In this document: in pieces, positions 1-15,224 of the stretch
Numbering within the stretch: position 1 is the first letter of the stretch
How the letters are laid out: every line of letters begins with the position of its first letter
Assembly: GCA_016946835.1 (NCBI GenBank)
Contig: JACVTC010000067.1
Location: 72,501 to 135,000 of the forward strand
Direction of reading: 5' to 3'
Source: Neocallimastix lanati (nom. inval.)
Lineage: Eukaryota; Neocallimastigomycota; Neocallimastigomycetes; Neocallimastigales; Neocallimastigaceae
DNA: 62,500 nucleotides
Program-made: the position numbers and the translations under genes
Notes under the pieces: generated by a model
Seen by the model: only the letters and a program-made list of their open reading frames with translations
What the model was told of the DNA's origin: nothing
The model's database searches: none

Positions 1-381
1 TTATTAATTATTGAAAATATTATTGATTTAACATATATTGTTGTGATATTATAATCATAAATTGATTTTATAATATTATAGAGAGTAGTTTTTTTTTTTT
101 TTTTTTTTTTTTGAATGAATTTTATAAAATAATTATTGAAACAGTATTTTTAATATTTAACATAAGATAATAAAGATAATATAAAATTTATATATTACAT
201 ATAAAGAATTAAAATATAATTTTTTTTTTTTAAAAAAAATATATTAATATATTAAATTTATATTTTAAAATAAAAAAAATAAAATAAAAAATATTAATAA
301 TACTAATAATAAATAAATAAATAAATAAATAAAAATGGATTTAAATTCTTTATTATAATATAAATCAATGAGTCTACTCTA

Positions 382-827
<446 letters not shown>

Positions 828-1992
828 GTTGTATATTTATATAATAATATATTAAATAATTGGTTTGACTGCAAATAGATATTTTTAATTAATATTTATA
901 TATATTTTCCATTTTTAAAATTAAATAAGTGAAATTCCATAATTGAATAATTCCATTTAATATTTTAATGATTATAATTTATTCCCATATTTTTTTTTTT
1001 AAATAATGATGTATTATTAATAATGTTTTTATTAGTATTTTCGTTTTTTCATTAGAGTAGATTTTAAATAAAAATAATATGAATATAAATAAATTTATAT
1101 ATATAAATTATTTTAAAAAAAAAAATAAAAATAAATAATTAGTAATTATATTTTATTGATAGAAATAAATAAATAAACAATATTAATATTAATATACAAG
1201 GTTAATATATTTATTATTATTAAAGAATTTTATACATATATAAAGTAAAATTATATAAATAAAATGAGATATTGTAAATTTCTCAAAAATACATTCAGAT
1301 TTGTTTATTTATAATGAAATATATCATAATCATTATATATTGATATATTGATATATTGATATACTGATATATTGATATTTATATTTTCCTACTAGGCTCT
1401 TTTTTATTAATGTTTATTTTTATACAATAAAGAATAAAAATATAATTTTTATTATATAAATAAACAATTATTATTTATTATTTTTTTTTTCTTTAAAATT
1501 GAAAATACTATATATTCTAATTTTATTTTGTTATCAAACATCAATTGTTTTTCCCTTCTAATTCCATAATCAATAATCCATTGTGTATATAATTATTTTT
1601 AGTTTATATATATATATATTATTTAATTTTCATTTTATTTATATTAAAGATATTTTTGAATTTATATAATATGTGATATTTATATTCTCTTTTATTACTT
1701 TAATAATTTTTATATATTGATATAGATATCTTTTGTCTTTATATAACTTTATTAATATTAATCTAATGATTAATATTAATAATAAAATTCTTTAATCTTT
1801 TTTTTTTTTTTTTTTTGTTCCAGTATTGAAAATAAAAAAAAAAATAATTATTCTAAATTTTTATGGAAATTAATTCCATGAAACAAAAAAAAAATAATAA
1901 ATTTTAATTTATATAATAAAAAGAAAGATTGCTAAAAAAAATACATACTTCTTATTATTTTTCTTTTCAAATATTATAAATTTAATTTATAA

Positions 1993-2023
<31 letters not shown>

Positions 2024-2855
2024 CCTTTATTTTAAATAATTTAATTTAAATTAAACTTTTTTTTTAAAAGTTTCTTTATTTTTTTATATTATAATATTTA
2101 ATATATTTAATAAATAATTAATATATATTATTTATTATTTAATTAATAATAATTATGTCTTTAAATAAAATAAAAAATTTTTCAAATCATATCATTTATA
2201 TCATATCATGAACATTAATAATGAGCATTAATAATTAGATATTAGATAATAAATAATATTAATTGCACAATCATCCTTCATATAAAATAATTAAATAATA
2301 AATAAATAAATAAATATTTAATTAAAGAAATTAATATAATTAAATATATAATTAAATATATATAATTAAATGAATGAATGAATGTATAAATAAATAAATA
2401 ATGTATTATATATTTATATTCTTTTTTACTATTAAATTATATCTGTTTAATCTTTATATAGTATATTCTATTTAGTTAACTTAAATAGTCATTTTTTAAA
2501 TTTCACTATTTAAATTTGATTAAATAATAAATAATAATAAAAACAATCATTTTTATATTTATTTATATAACAAATAATATTAAGACCACCTGTTTTGTTA
2601 TATTTTTTATTTCCAATATTCAGAAGAAGATAATCACAAAATTAAAATTATAGATAACATTACTATTAGATAGTTAATATTCTATTGATAATAAAATAAA
2701 ATTGTTTAATATTAATTATTAATTAATTATTAATTAATATTTTAACATAATAAATAATTAATATTAAATTGATAGTAACAATAATTATAAGATTATTTAT
2801 ATTGAACTACCGTTGATTTATTCCATTTACATTATAATCGGTTATATGATTCATT
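828..2855. other. AT-rich intergenic DNA, no gene seen
   Basis: No conserved coding stretch on either strand. It contains homopolymer runs and a short TATATTGA repeat at about 1335-1372. Confidence 0.6.
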
Positions 2856-2859
2856 TATT

Positions 2860-3645
2860 ATTTAATTATTTATTATTAATCAATACTCTTTTTATTATTT
2901 ATTATTTATTATTTATTAATAAATACAATTATTATTCCATTATTTATTATTTATTATTTATTAATAAATACTCTTTTTATTATTTATTATTTATTTATTA
3001 TTTATTAATAAATACTCTTTTTATTATTTATTATTTATTATTTATTAATAAATACTCTTTTTATTATTTATTATTTATTATTTATTAATAAATACTCTTT
3101 TTATTATTTATTATTTATTAATAAATACTCTTTTATTTATTTATTATTTATTATTTATTAATAAATACTCTTTTTATTATTTAATTATTATTTATTAATA
3201 AATACTCTTTTTATTATTTATTTATTTATTATTTATTATTTATTACTTTATTATTTATTATTTATTATTTATTAATAAATACTCTTTTTATTATTTATTT
3301 ATTTATTATTTATTATTTATTACTTTATTATTTATTATTTATTATTTATTAATAAATACTCTTTTTATTATTTATTATTATTTATTAATAAATACTCTTT
3401 TTATTATTTATTTATTTATTATTTATTATTTATTACTTTATTATTTATTATTTATTATTTATTAATAAATACTCTTTTTATTATTTATTTATTTATTATT
3501 TATTATTTATTACTTTATTATTTATTATTTATTATTTATTAATAAATACTCTTTTTATTATTTATTTATTTATTATTACTATTTATTATTCAATTATTAA
3601 TTATTTATTATTCTATTATTTGTTAATAAATAATATATAATATAT
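2860..3645. repeat. AT minisatellite, left arm of an inverted pair
   Basis: Irregular tandem units of TTATTTATTA blocks are punctuated about ten times by the marker AATAAATACTCTTTTT. The long + strand open frame starting at 2813 is only a consequence of the repeat (Leu/Tyr/Ile run) and is not a gene. Confidence 0.85.
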
Positions 3646-3897
3646 AATTAAAAGAGTATTTATTATTTATTAATGAATAATAACCTTTTAGTTATATATT
3701 ATTTAATTAATTAACATTGATTAAAAGTGTAATTATTTCATTGAAAAATTGCAAAAATAAAATATTAGAAAAAGATTTGTTGTAGTATATTGATAATATA
3801 TAAAAAATAGGCATTAAACAAAATGTTAGCTTCTATCAATATCAATTCTGATAATAAAAGTTAGCAATGGGAGGACCAATAAATATAATAATAATAA
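3646..3897. other. Unique spacer between inverted minisatellite arms
   Basis: About 250 bp of less repetitive sequence, including GGGAGGACCAATAAA near 3868-3882. No coding potential seen. Confidence 0.5.
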
Positions 3898-4262
3898 TAA
3901 AAGAGTATTTATTAATAAATAATAAATAATAAATAATAAATAATTGAATAATAAATAATTGAATAATAAATAATAGAAAGAGTATTTATTAATAAATAAT
4001 AAATAATAAATAATTGAATAATAAATAATAAATAATTGAATAATAAATAATAGAAAGAGTATTTATTAATAAATAATAAATAATAAATAATTGAATAATA
4101 AATAATAAATAATTGAATAATAAATAATAAATAGTAAATAATAAATAATTAAATAATGGAATAATAAATAAATAATAAATAATAAATAATAAATAATAAA
4201 TAATAAATAGTAAATAATAAATAATTAAATAATAAATAATTAAATAATAATTAATAATAAAT
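3898..4262. repeat. AT minisatellite, right (inverted) arm
   Basis: Units contain AAAGAGTATTTATTAATAAA, the reverse complement of the marker in the left arm, followed by AATAATAAATAATTG blocks. Together with 2860-3645 this forms a long imperfect palindrome. Confidence 0.85.
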
Positions 4263-6061
4263 TGAATAATAAACTAATCTAAATAAATATAAATGGTAGA
4301 TAATTAAATAATTATTTAAATATGTTTTATATCCATTTTTTTATCATTATTTAAATTAATAATATATAATTTAATTTAAAGCAATATATTCCATTATATT
4401 GATTTATTAATAAAAACTTTAAAATTAAAATTAGAGCTATTCTTTTTCTTTTTGGATATGGTAAAAAAATAAATTGACAATATAATTATTATATATTGCA
4501 ATATATTCATTAATATATATATTAAAATTTTAAAAAAAGGTGATCTATTTCAATTTCAATAGAATTATGAATATATTGTAATATATTTTAATATATATTT
4601 ATTATTTTATATTTATTTTTAATTAAAAAATCAATATATTGTAATTGATTATAATATATATGAATTGAAAGTATAAAAAGTTTAAATCTTTGAATTTTCA
4701 TAAAAGAAGACTTTATCTCTGTATATTGAGGGAAATTAAAAAAAAAGAAAAAAAATAAAAGAACAAAAAAAAAAAAAAAAAAGAAAGTGATATTTATATA
4801 TATATATATAAAAAAACTAACATATAAATAATGAAAATTAACTTTTTATAATAAAAAGTTTTTATTAATAACATTTTAAAATAAAATAAGGAAAAAGAAG
4901 ACTTTACTTAAAAAGTTTGAAAATTCATAAAAAAAATAAAAATAAAAAATTACATATTAAATCACTATAAATTGATTGACTATAAAACTTTTGATAAAAT
5001 AATAATTTATTATAAAATATATAAAATATATATATTGATATAATTTTATTTTATTCTCAAATAAAATAAAATTTATTGAAAAAACTATTTATAAATCTTT
5101 ATATAAAATAATATTATAAAATAAAATAAAATAAAATAAAATAATAATAAATTGAAAAAAAATTATTAAAATTTTATGTTATTTTATGTTCTTTATATTT
5201 ATATAAAAGGATATAATGAGAGAATTAGTAATATTTAAAATATTATGGAGTTATTGAATAGAAAATAAAATAAAAATTAAATATATAAATATATTTCTAT
5301 ATTTAACCAATTTATTAATTAAAATTTTACAGAAAAAATTTTTTTTTTTTTTAATTTTTATATATAATTAAAATGTGGATAAATTTTTAATTTAAAAAAA
5401 AAAAATTCTATATTTAGATAATAAAATTAAATGTAAAAATAAAAGGAATGAAATTTAAATTTTTTTAAAATAAAATACAATCAATAATTTTACACTAAAA
5501 GAGTGGTTTTTTTGTTTTTTGATTTTTTTTATAATTGTTTTATAATTAATAACTGACATAAAAATTTTTTTTCTTTAGTTAAATAGCCTTTAGAAATTAT
5601 TTTGTATCATATAAAACTAATTAAATGATCCTCAATAAATTATATATAAAAAAAAATTTATTTTTTACTTTTTTTCTTTATAATATAAAGTTTATAAAGT
5701 TTTTCCTTAATTAAAATGAAAACTTTCAATAATAATACAAAATTTAGATTATAGAAATACTGCTATGTATAATAAAATTTATTCATTAAAAATGAACAAT
5801 ATAATTCTATCTACTTTAAAATATTCATTAAATAAAACAACAAAATAGTATTATATATTTATTTTAATTATTTTAATTATTAGAAAATATAGTATTATAT
5901 CATAATTTAATTTTTATCATAAAGTTTGTATCTTTCATTATTATTAAAAAAAAATATATAGGTGTAAAATATATTGGTGTAAAAAAAAATTTTTTTTTTA
6001 AATTGAAATATATTAAAATTAAATATATTCACTATTAGATTGATAATGATTCATGTATTTT

Positions 6062-6094
<33 letters not shown>

Positions 6095-6348
6095 ATATTA
6101 TTAATTGAAATATTTATAAATAATATGATCTTTTTGTTTTTTTAATTTTATTTTTATTTGTAATATTATTTTTTTTATTTTTATTTTAATAATAGTTTTA
6201 ATAATAGCATATTTAAATAATTTTTTCATAAATGAAAAAAAAAAAAGGAAAAAAAGGAAAATAAATATTTATATATATATATTGATAATATATCTATTTT
6301 ATATCAATTTTATATTAATTTATAAAAGATATATAAAAAGAATACATA

Positions 6349-6379
<31 letters not shown>

Positions 6380-6831
6380 CAGTGAAATTAATTTTAATAT
6401 TAAATATTTCATTAAATATAAAACAATAATTAATAAATAAATAATTAAATAAAAGTATTCAATCTTTATTATTTAATATTATTATTATAATATAGTATAT
6501 GTATATTTATATATAGAATATGTATTGAAAATAAATAATAATAATAGTAATATACATATGTAAAATAGAATTTTTAACATCTTTTATTAATATATAAAAA
6601 ATGTTATGAAATAGTAATTATTTAATATTATGTAATATATGTAATATATACTTTCATATATAAATAGTAAAGAAAGGAATTAAAGAATAATAAATAATTA
6701 AAATTAAATAAATAATTAAATAAAATTTAAGTTAAAAAAAAAAAAGTTGATATAATTAAATAAATATATAAAAAATTTAAAGATATAATAAAATATTAAA
6801 TATTAACATAAAAATAAATTAAAAAATAAAA

Positions 6832-6878
<47 letters not shown>

Positions 6879-6957
6879 TGAAAAATATAATATAAATATA
6901 TATATTTTTTATTTTTGTTTTAACTTATATAATTTATTAAATATAATTTTACTTTCA

Positions 6958-6988
<31 letters not shown>

Positions 6989-7004
6989 TAGAAGGAGTAT
7001 TACC
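4263..7004. other. AT-rich intergenic DNA, no gene seen
   Basis: Long poly-A/T runs (for example 6063-6090 and 6351-6379) and an (AAT)n tract at 6835-6880. No conserved protein similarity recognised. It lies downstream of the SH3-protein gene. Confidence 0.6.
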
Positions 7005-8205
7005 CTATGGATTATCCTCTTGATGATCATCGTAATTATCATCTTCAACGACATTTGGTTTTATCATAACATAATTCTTTGGGAACCATCCGCTAAGTCC
7101 ATTGATTTTACCATAATAATATTTATCATCTTTTTCTTGATAGATTTCTATGGTATCGTTTTCCTTAAATTTAAGGTTCTGTTTCAATTTGCTATCATTG
7201 GAAGGATTAAACGACTGTATTGCTATCCCAACATACAAAGGAGAATTGTATTCCTTAAGTTCATTATTTGTATTAGATGAATTTTCACCTTCAAATAACC
7301 TTTCGATAGATGCTATTGAGCGTATAATAAAATTAAATAAGATTAGATAAAATATGATAAAAAAATAAAAAAAAAAAAAAGAAAAAAAAAAAAAGATTCA
7401 TAATATAGAAAGAATTTTTTTTTTTATACAATTGATATATAAAACCAAAAAAAAAAATAGTGTTAATTATTTAATGAAATAATTTATATAAAAAAACATA
7501 TTTATTATGATTTATAATAAATTCAAACAATAAAAAAAAAAAAAAAATTTTTTTATAATTTTTATTATTTTCATTTTAATTTTTTTTTTTTTTTTTTTTA
7601 TTTTCATTTTATTTTAATTGTTTTATATATACGAAATATATATATTAATATTTAAAATGTTACCATATACTTTCTTCTTTTTATTTTTGTGAGTAAGAAA
7701 ACCTTTCAATGTATGCATATTACTTTTGGACATAATATCGGCTCGTGAATAAGAGGAATGGTCAATTGATGGCTTCTTAATATCATAAGATGTATAACCT
7801 GTATTTTTGATATTGGACATTCCCGAAAAGTATTTTCTGTGATTCGTTTTATGAGAATTGTTTTCACTGATAGTCATCATACTATTTAATTTAACATTAT
7901 GTTCATTAACCTGTTCACTGAACATTAGAGAACTAAATATTTCATGAATTAAATTCTTATTTATGTTAGGTAAGGAATAAGTGGATTTCAAATTTCTTCT
8001 CTCTTGAGTTTGATCGCTATCATCTTTCTTTTCTAAGATTTCATTTAATTTTGAACAGGAATGTGATTTTATACTCAAGTCAAGATGGACCTTTTCTTCC
8101 GATATTAATTCTAAACTTGATCCTTTTTATTCAATATGAAAAAAATAATAATAATAATAATAATATAATAATAAATAATAATAAATAATAATATAAATAA
8201 TAACA

Positions 8206-8238
<33 letters not shown>

Positions 8239-8324
8239 TAATAATAATAATAATAATAATATAATAATAATAATAATAATAATATAATAATAAATAATAA
8301 TATATAATAATATAAATAATAACA

Positions 8325-8360
<36 letters not shown>

Positions 8361-9643
8361 TTAATAATAATAATAATATAATAATAATAATAATATAATA
8401 ATAATAATAATAATAATATAATAATAATAATATAATAATAATAATAATAATATAATAATAATAATAATAATATAATAATAATAATAATATAATAATAATA
8501 ATAGTAATAATAATATAATAATAATAATAATATTAATAATAGAAAAAATTAATGAACTATGCATTATTTATAATATATACATATATATTAATGTGTGTTG
8601 TAAAAAATATTATAATATATTAAATAACAATATCTCTCTTGATATTCATAAAATTTTATTTCTTACCATTCATTATCTTTGTTTCTGTATTCGTTACTAT
8701 ATCATTACAAACCTCTTGAGAGGTAACCGTTTCGAGAGCATCGCTTTTTATCTCGGCTTCCCTTTCTTCAACCTTTTCTTCCTTATTATCTTTATTTTCT
8801 ACTTCCATTTCATTAGTTTTTTCAACATTTTCTAATAATAGTTCTGTTTTATTTTCTTCTTCTTCTTTATTATTTTCCTTTTTCTCAATTTCTTTAGTAT
8901 CTATATTTTCTTCTTGATCTTGAACTTGATCTTGATTTTGATTTTGATTTTTATCACCGTTCTCCGCTTCTTTTTCTTTTTCTTCTAATTTCTCTTCTTC
9001 TTCTTCTTCCTTTTCTTTTCCTTCTTCCTTTTCTTTATCTTCTAATTTATCTTCTAGTTTCTCTTCTTTTTCTTTATTTTCTTTTTCCTCTTCATTTTCT
9101 TTATCTTCTAATTTATCTTCTAATTTATCTTCTAATTTATCTTCTAATTTATCTTCTAATTTATCTTCTAATTTATCTTCTAATTTATCTTCTAATTTAT
9201 CTTCTAATTTATCTTCTAATTTGTCTTCTTCCTTTTCTTCTTCCTTTTCCTTATTTTCTAATTTCTCTTCTTCTTTTTCTTCATTTTCTTTTTCTTCTTC
9301 CTTTTCCTTATCTTCTAATTTCTCTTCTTCTTTTTCTTCATTTTCTTTTTCTTCTTCCTTTTCCTTATCTTCTAATTTCTCTTCTTCTTCTTCTTCCTTT
9401 TCCTTACCTTCTAATTTCTCTTCTTCTTCTTTTTCTTCTTCCTTTTCTTTTTCTTCTTCCTTTTCTTTTTCTTCTTCCTTTTCTTTTTCTTCCAATTCTT
9501 CCTTTTTTTCTTTAATATCTTCAGTAACATTATACTTATCATTCTCTTGGAAATCTCCTATTCTTTCTTTTTCGTCATTTTTCATTTCTTTATTCTTCAG
9601 TTCATTTTCATAATGTTCTACCATTATCACCGGAATATTATCA

Positions 9644-9689
<46 letters not shown>

Positions 9690-12600
9690 CAGTATTACTA
9701 CAATCATTTTCATTTATTTTATCATTTTCTTTTTCTTTATTTTCCTCTTTATCCACATTGATCTCATCATGATCATCTTTTTGTTCCTGATGATTCACAT
9801 TTTCTTCCTCTTTTTTTTTATTTTCATATTTACTCATTAAACTAATTTTGCTACCGACATCTTTCGTAGACCAAAATAAAAACATCGTATTTTGATATAG
9901 AATTAAAAAATAAAAAGAAAATAAAATAGAGAATACAAAATACAATATTTAGAGATAATAATATATAAATAATTAGATATAAAAAATATATATATAACAA
10001 TATTATTATTATTATTTTTTCAAAATATATCAATATTATATAATTTAAATAATAATAATAATAATAATAATAATATAAAAATAAAATTAAATATATTAAT
10101 TTATAATCATTGTTTTTATTATTATTAATGATTGTTACGAATTTCTTTATATAAATTAACTCAATATATATATATAATTATTTTTATGTTTTTTTTTTTT
10201 TTTTTTTTTTATTTCTTTTTTACCAAAATTTTGAGAAGCCATTTTTATCAATTCAGCTTTACTTTCAGCAAGATTTTTCTTGGAAGCTGCAGGGTACATT
10301 TCTTCCTTAAAGGAGTTGAGCTCCTTTTCATTAGTATTACTGTCATTCTCAAAAAATTGCATCAATTGAGCAATTCGATATGATCGTTTATTTCGTATGG
10401 CCAAGGAATAGTAGAGACTACTGTTACTACTACTGTAATCAGTGAAATTCAATGAACGTCGTTTCGCCATAGAGAGGGAATCCGAATTTGGAGATTGATC
10501 GAACACGTATGAGGTTGAATGTATTATATTATTATTATTTCTTTGGAAAAAGGTACTGCTAATTGTTTCAAAATTTTGTCGATTGGCCGCAAAGTTGGAA
10601 CTACCAATGATATTACTATTAGAATTACCATTATTATTTTTATGGGCATTACCATTACCAATACCACCTTTATTATGGTATGAGTTATTATTAATTGTTG
10701 AATTGGTAGTAGACGCATTGGTATTCACTAAAGAAGTAGTACTACCTATCATGGCAGCAATAGAAGCCACATTCAATCGACTTCCAGTCAGCTCTTCTTT
10801 AGATATAGCATTGGCATTACTACTATTATTAATATTGAGAAGACTTTGAGCTCGACTGTTTTGAAAATCAAGAAATGTTTCCTTCAAATCTTCACCACGA
10901 TTTTTCATCTTTTTCACCATAGAAGGTTTAAATCCTTCATCTTTATCAATATATTCATTATAAGATGTTGCTTCTTTTTATATTCATTTATATTGATGCA
11001 ATTATATAATATATGTACATATAATATATGTATATAATATAGATGAAGATATATATATGTAAATTTTATGTTATATTTAATATATATATAGGAAATATAT
11101 AAATATATTTAAAATAAAAAAATATAAATATATATAAATATAAATAAAATAAGTTAACATAATAAATGATATTTGTAAATATGTATATATATATATATAT
11201 AATGATTTAAATATTAAAAAAATAATAATAATTATTATTATTATATAGAAAACAAAATTAATAAATTTTAAAAAAAAAAAAAAAAATATTAAACAATATT
11301 ATATATTTATTTATTTCACCTATGTATTATAACATGATCTATTTTTAAACAACTTTTTTTTTTTTTTTTTTTATTCTTATTTTGCCATAATTATATATAA
11401 ACATACCATCATTAGTGGAAACATTAAATAATTTTGAAGGTTTATAATTAGAGTTATCTCCATCACCACCACCACCGCCGCCGTCACCACTTTTATCATA
11501 GAGACTATCATAACTACAGTTCATGGAATTTGCATTAAAAGTATTAGTAGTAATTTTTCTTGTGGAACCTCCTGGACCTGATCCTTTGGGAACCATAAGA
11601 GAATGAGTATTACCCTCCATAGAAATTTTACGAATCCATTCATTACGAGTGTTTTGAGTGGTAGTATGATCAATTTCAGAAAATAGTTTATCTTTTTTCG
11701 CAGGATCCTCCTTACCACAAAAATTAAATTCCGAATGAAATCGTTTTTCCCATTCGCTTTTCATCTTAGATATGACTTTTCTATCCACTGTTTTATTTTC
11801 ACTTAAAAGATCATTGAAACAACCGGAATTGATAAAATCACTCTGATTTTGATTATAATCGGTTTCACTGATTGATAATAAACTAGTCTTTAGAGTACAG
11901 TTCTCTAAGTAATGGCCATTAGGATTAGAGGAAGTAGTAGTATTAGTGGAAGGTGATTTTGAATCAGTATTATTTAATTTAAATGGAATGGAAGGTTTAG
12001 AAGAGGAAGTAGCAGAAGTAGAAGAAGTAGAAATGTTCTTTCCCTTTGTTGATTCTGAATTCATATTAGAATAAGAAGTGGCGACCATTTGTGATAATGA
12101 TGATGATGAAATATTATTATGATTCACTGATAGTTTCGCTGTAGAGGAAGAAGTGGTAGGATTTACAAAGAAACTACTATCCATAATAGAATTTTTTTTT
12201 TTATTATCATGATTATTATTTTTATATTTAATACGACTTAAGTAGTTGCTGTTGTTGTTGTTATTACTGATATTGACATTAGAGGAAGAATTACAATTAC
12301 TATATATATTATTGGTATTATTAGAATTATTAGAATTATTATTTAAAAATACATTTGTTCCCATTTTAAAAGATTTCGGTATGGTGAAGCTACTATATTT
12401 TGGATTGTTAGAGGAAGAGGAGCTTTTTCGTTGATAAGTACTACTGAGATTTGAATTTTTAGACAAGGTTTCATATTGGTGTTTTGCTTTAGAAACAATA
12501 GAATCAGAATTCTTTAAATTTGTATTAGCTTTATTTTTATTTTTATTGTTATTGTTATTGCCGGAACCATCATCATCTCCTTCTCCGGTATCGCTATTGG

Positions 12601-13267
12601 AATGATTTAGTAATCTTTTTCCAGTTTGATCTTCAATAACCTTAGAATGTAATGTATTTTTTCTATCATACTTAGAAGAGGAGGTACCACCACCACCACC
12701 ACCACCTTCATCATTAATTTTATTATATATATTCAAGATATTAGCAAAAGATAAATTAGAACCGTTGTTGTTGTTGTTTTTGTTGATGCTGCTGCTTCCG
12801 TTGTTATTACTACTGTACTTATGATTAGTTAAGGAGGAGTTAGAATTGAAAGGGTTATGATTTTTAGAGAAGGAATTATTTTGAGAGATACATTTATGAA
12901 GACTGCTGTTAGAATTGGAGAGGAATTCTAAGGAGGAGCCACCACCGCTCCGACTTTTAGAATGACCATGTTTTTTAAAGCTGTTACTATTATAACTTTT
13001 TCGAACGATTGGTATGGAACCATTTACGGAAGTATTGGAACCATTTTTAAATTCATAATTATTAATGTTGAGAGTCGTCGTTGTCGTTGGTTTCAATCTA
13101 GCAGTACCTGTATCAGTACTGCCTCCTCCTCCTCCTCCTCTTGTACCACTGGTATTTAAACTTGGATTTTTTTCATTATTACTATTGAAATTGGATATAT
13201 CCTCATTTAATTTTTTACCAAGAGTAAAATCATTGTCCATTGTATTTTTAAAATTATATGAACTCAT
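7005..13267 (-). CDS. Large low-complexity protein with C-terminal SH3 domain (5 exons, 1523 aa)
   Basis: Exons on the minus strand: 13267-11407, 10973-10224, 9860-8667, 8122-7664 and 7312-7005. All junctions are GT..AG, every exon ends in phase 1, and the total is 4572 nt (1524 codons with stop), which strongly supports one gene. Residues 1-620 are Ser/Asn/Gly-rich (exon 1). Residues 621-870 are Asn/Ser-rich with a better conserved end (..FENDSNTNEKELNSFKEEM..). Residues 871-1268 are Glu/Lys-rich with about ten KLED repeats. An SH3 domain lies at about 1448-1503, with AIQSF as the ALYDY-like strand, KYYYGKINGLSGWFP and the typical NYV end; SH3 domains bind proline-rich peptides, often in cortical actin or endocytic complexes. 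I do not recognise the protein as a named gene and give it no function beyond the SH3. The second and third acceptors are the least certain choices. Confidence 0.82.
8140..8545. repeat. (AAT/ATA)n trinucleotide tract inside intron 3
   Basis: Nearly all of the 544-bp intron 8666-8123 of the SH3-protein gene is AAT/ATA trinucleotide repeat broken by ATATAATAATA interruptions and two AACAACATT islands. This intron is longer than the gene's other introns because of the expansion. Confidence 0.9.
9103..9222 (-). repeat. 12-bp coding repeat giving (KLED)n
   Basis: About ten perfect tandem copies of CTTCTAATTTAT (+ strand) encode Lys-Leu-Glu-Asp in exon 3 of the SH3-protein gene. The flanking sequence is Glu/Lys-rich and made of longer near-repeats (KEKEEEKENEEKEEEKLED type). 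This is likely a length-variable, charged alpha-helical or coiled segment. Confidence 0.9.
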
Positions 13268-13316
13268 TTAATACTTTGATCGATAGATATATATAATAAT
13301 TATTTGTTTTTGTTTG

Positions 13317-13366
<50 letters not shown>

Positions 13367-14128
13367 TTTTTAGTCTTTGGTGTAAACTATTGAACAAATA
13401 AATAATAAGAATAATAGGAATAATACGATATAATTATAGATAAAAATAAGTGATAAATAAATATGAATATAATTTATATAATATATGTGATATAGAGTAT
13501 ATATATTTGAATTATATAAACATAAAAGTGGAAATTAGGTGTCTTCAAGTATAATAATCCCAATAATTTATTACACATTATTTTTTTTTTTTTTTTTTTT
13601 TTTGGGTGGGTTTTATTATTAATTAAGTGAAGTAATAAATATATTTCTATATAATTATCATTCTATTTTTTTTTTTTTTTTTTTTTTTTATTTTTTTATT
13701 GTTTAAATACTTCTCCACATAAATATATACATATATTAATATTGTATTATATTAGAACCAATGTCAAACTTTCTTTTTTTTTTCTCTCTTTAAATATATT
13801 CTTCCTTTTTATTTTTTTTTTATTAAAAAAAATAAATATATAAAGTTTCTTTAAAAAAAAAAAAAAAAATTATATATATATCAGATAGGTAATATTGAAA
13901 TAGTAATAGTGAATGATATAATAGAATAAATTTTCTTATGATTTAAACAGTAATATATATATATATTAATATATATTATTCTCTTCTTTAGTATTTTTTT
14001 TTTTTTTTTTTTTTGTTTTTTTTATGTTTTTTTGTCTCTAATTTTTTTTTTCTTCTTTTTTCTTTTAATCTTTTTTTTACTTATTAATTATTCAGCAATA
14101 ATTATTTTAGATAGTTTTCTTTTATATT

Positions 14129-14176
<48 letters not shown>

Positions 14177-14594
14177 CTTTTGCTCTACTTTTTTTTTTTT
14201 TTTTATTGTTGATTTACAATTGTTATTTCGACTTTATTATTATTGTTATTATTCTTTATTCCAATTTTTTTTTCTTTTTTTTTTTCTTTTTTTTTTTTAA
14301 TATTCCTCAACTTTATCTTTAATTATTAAACTTCTTTTTAAATTTATTTTCCTCTAACTTTTTTTTTTCACTTTACTTTCTTTTCAAATGAAAAAAATCA
14401 GTTCTTGTTATAGATTAAAAAAATTTTTTTTTATTATTATTATTGCTGTTGTTATTTGTTTTTCACTTCTTCTTATTATTATTATTTAATATATATGTAT
14501 AATAATTATTAATATAATTTTATAACATATATATATTTGTATATTATCCAAATGTAAAAATTTTTATAAATATTGTTTTTTTTTTTTTTTTTTG

Positions 14595-14745
14595 TATGAT
14601 ATTAAATAACAAAAAGGAAGATAAATAAACTCATTTAATTGTATGATATTAAATACCAAAAAAGAAGATAAAAAAAACTCATTAAATTGAATGGTATTAA
14701 ATAACAAAAAGGAAGATAAATAAACTCATTTAATTTAATATGATT
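14595..14745. repeat. ~50-bp tandem repeat, three copies
   Basis: Three diverged copies share ATGATATTAAATAACAAAAA, then GGAAGATAAATAAACTCATT. They are separated only by short ATTTAATT joins. Confidence 0.85.
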
Positions 14746-15052
14746 TAATTATATAATTAATATTTTTTTTATTATTTTTTTTTTATTTTATCATATATAT
14801 ATTAATTTATAAATATATGAATTTTTTTTTTTTTAAAAAAACAAAAAAAAAATTAATAAAACATAATTATTGTAAAATCGATATACATTAAGTAATAGAG
14901 TTTTCAATTATCAATTATTTCAATTGTATATTCTTATTCAATCTACTATTATATATGAATGATTAAGTAATTTTATATAAAAAATAAGATTATATATTGG
15001 CTAATTTTTTTTTTAAAGAAATAAAAAAAAAAAAAAATTAATTAAAAATATA

Positions 15053-15077
15053 TTTATTATTATTACTATTATTATTA

Positions 15078-15162
<85 letters not shown>

Positions 15163-15165
15163 GAT
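15053..15165. repeat. (ATT)n microsatellite
   Basis: Near-perfect TTA/ATT trinucleotide tract. Confidence 0.95.
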
Positions 15166-15224
15166 ATAATATCTTTTAACTCGTAATTGTTCTTTTTTAA
15201 TCTTTATAATTATTTACTTTTTAT

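Noticed and set aside
9221-9840. Ser/Phe-rich and Ile/Phe-rich + strand open frames opposite the SH3-protein gene
   Set aside because: Antisense shadows of the Glu/Lys- and Asn-coding repeats of exon 3.
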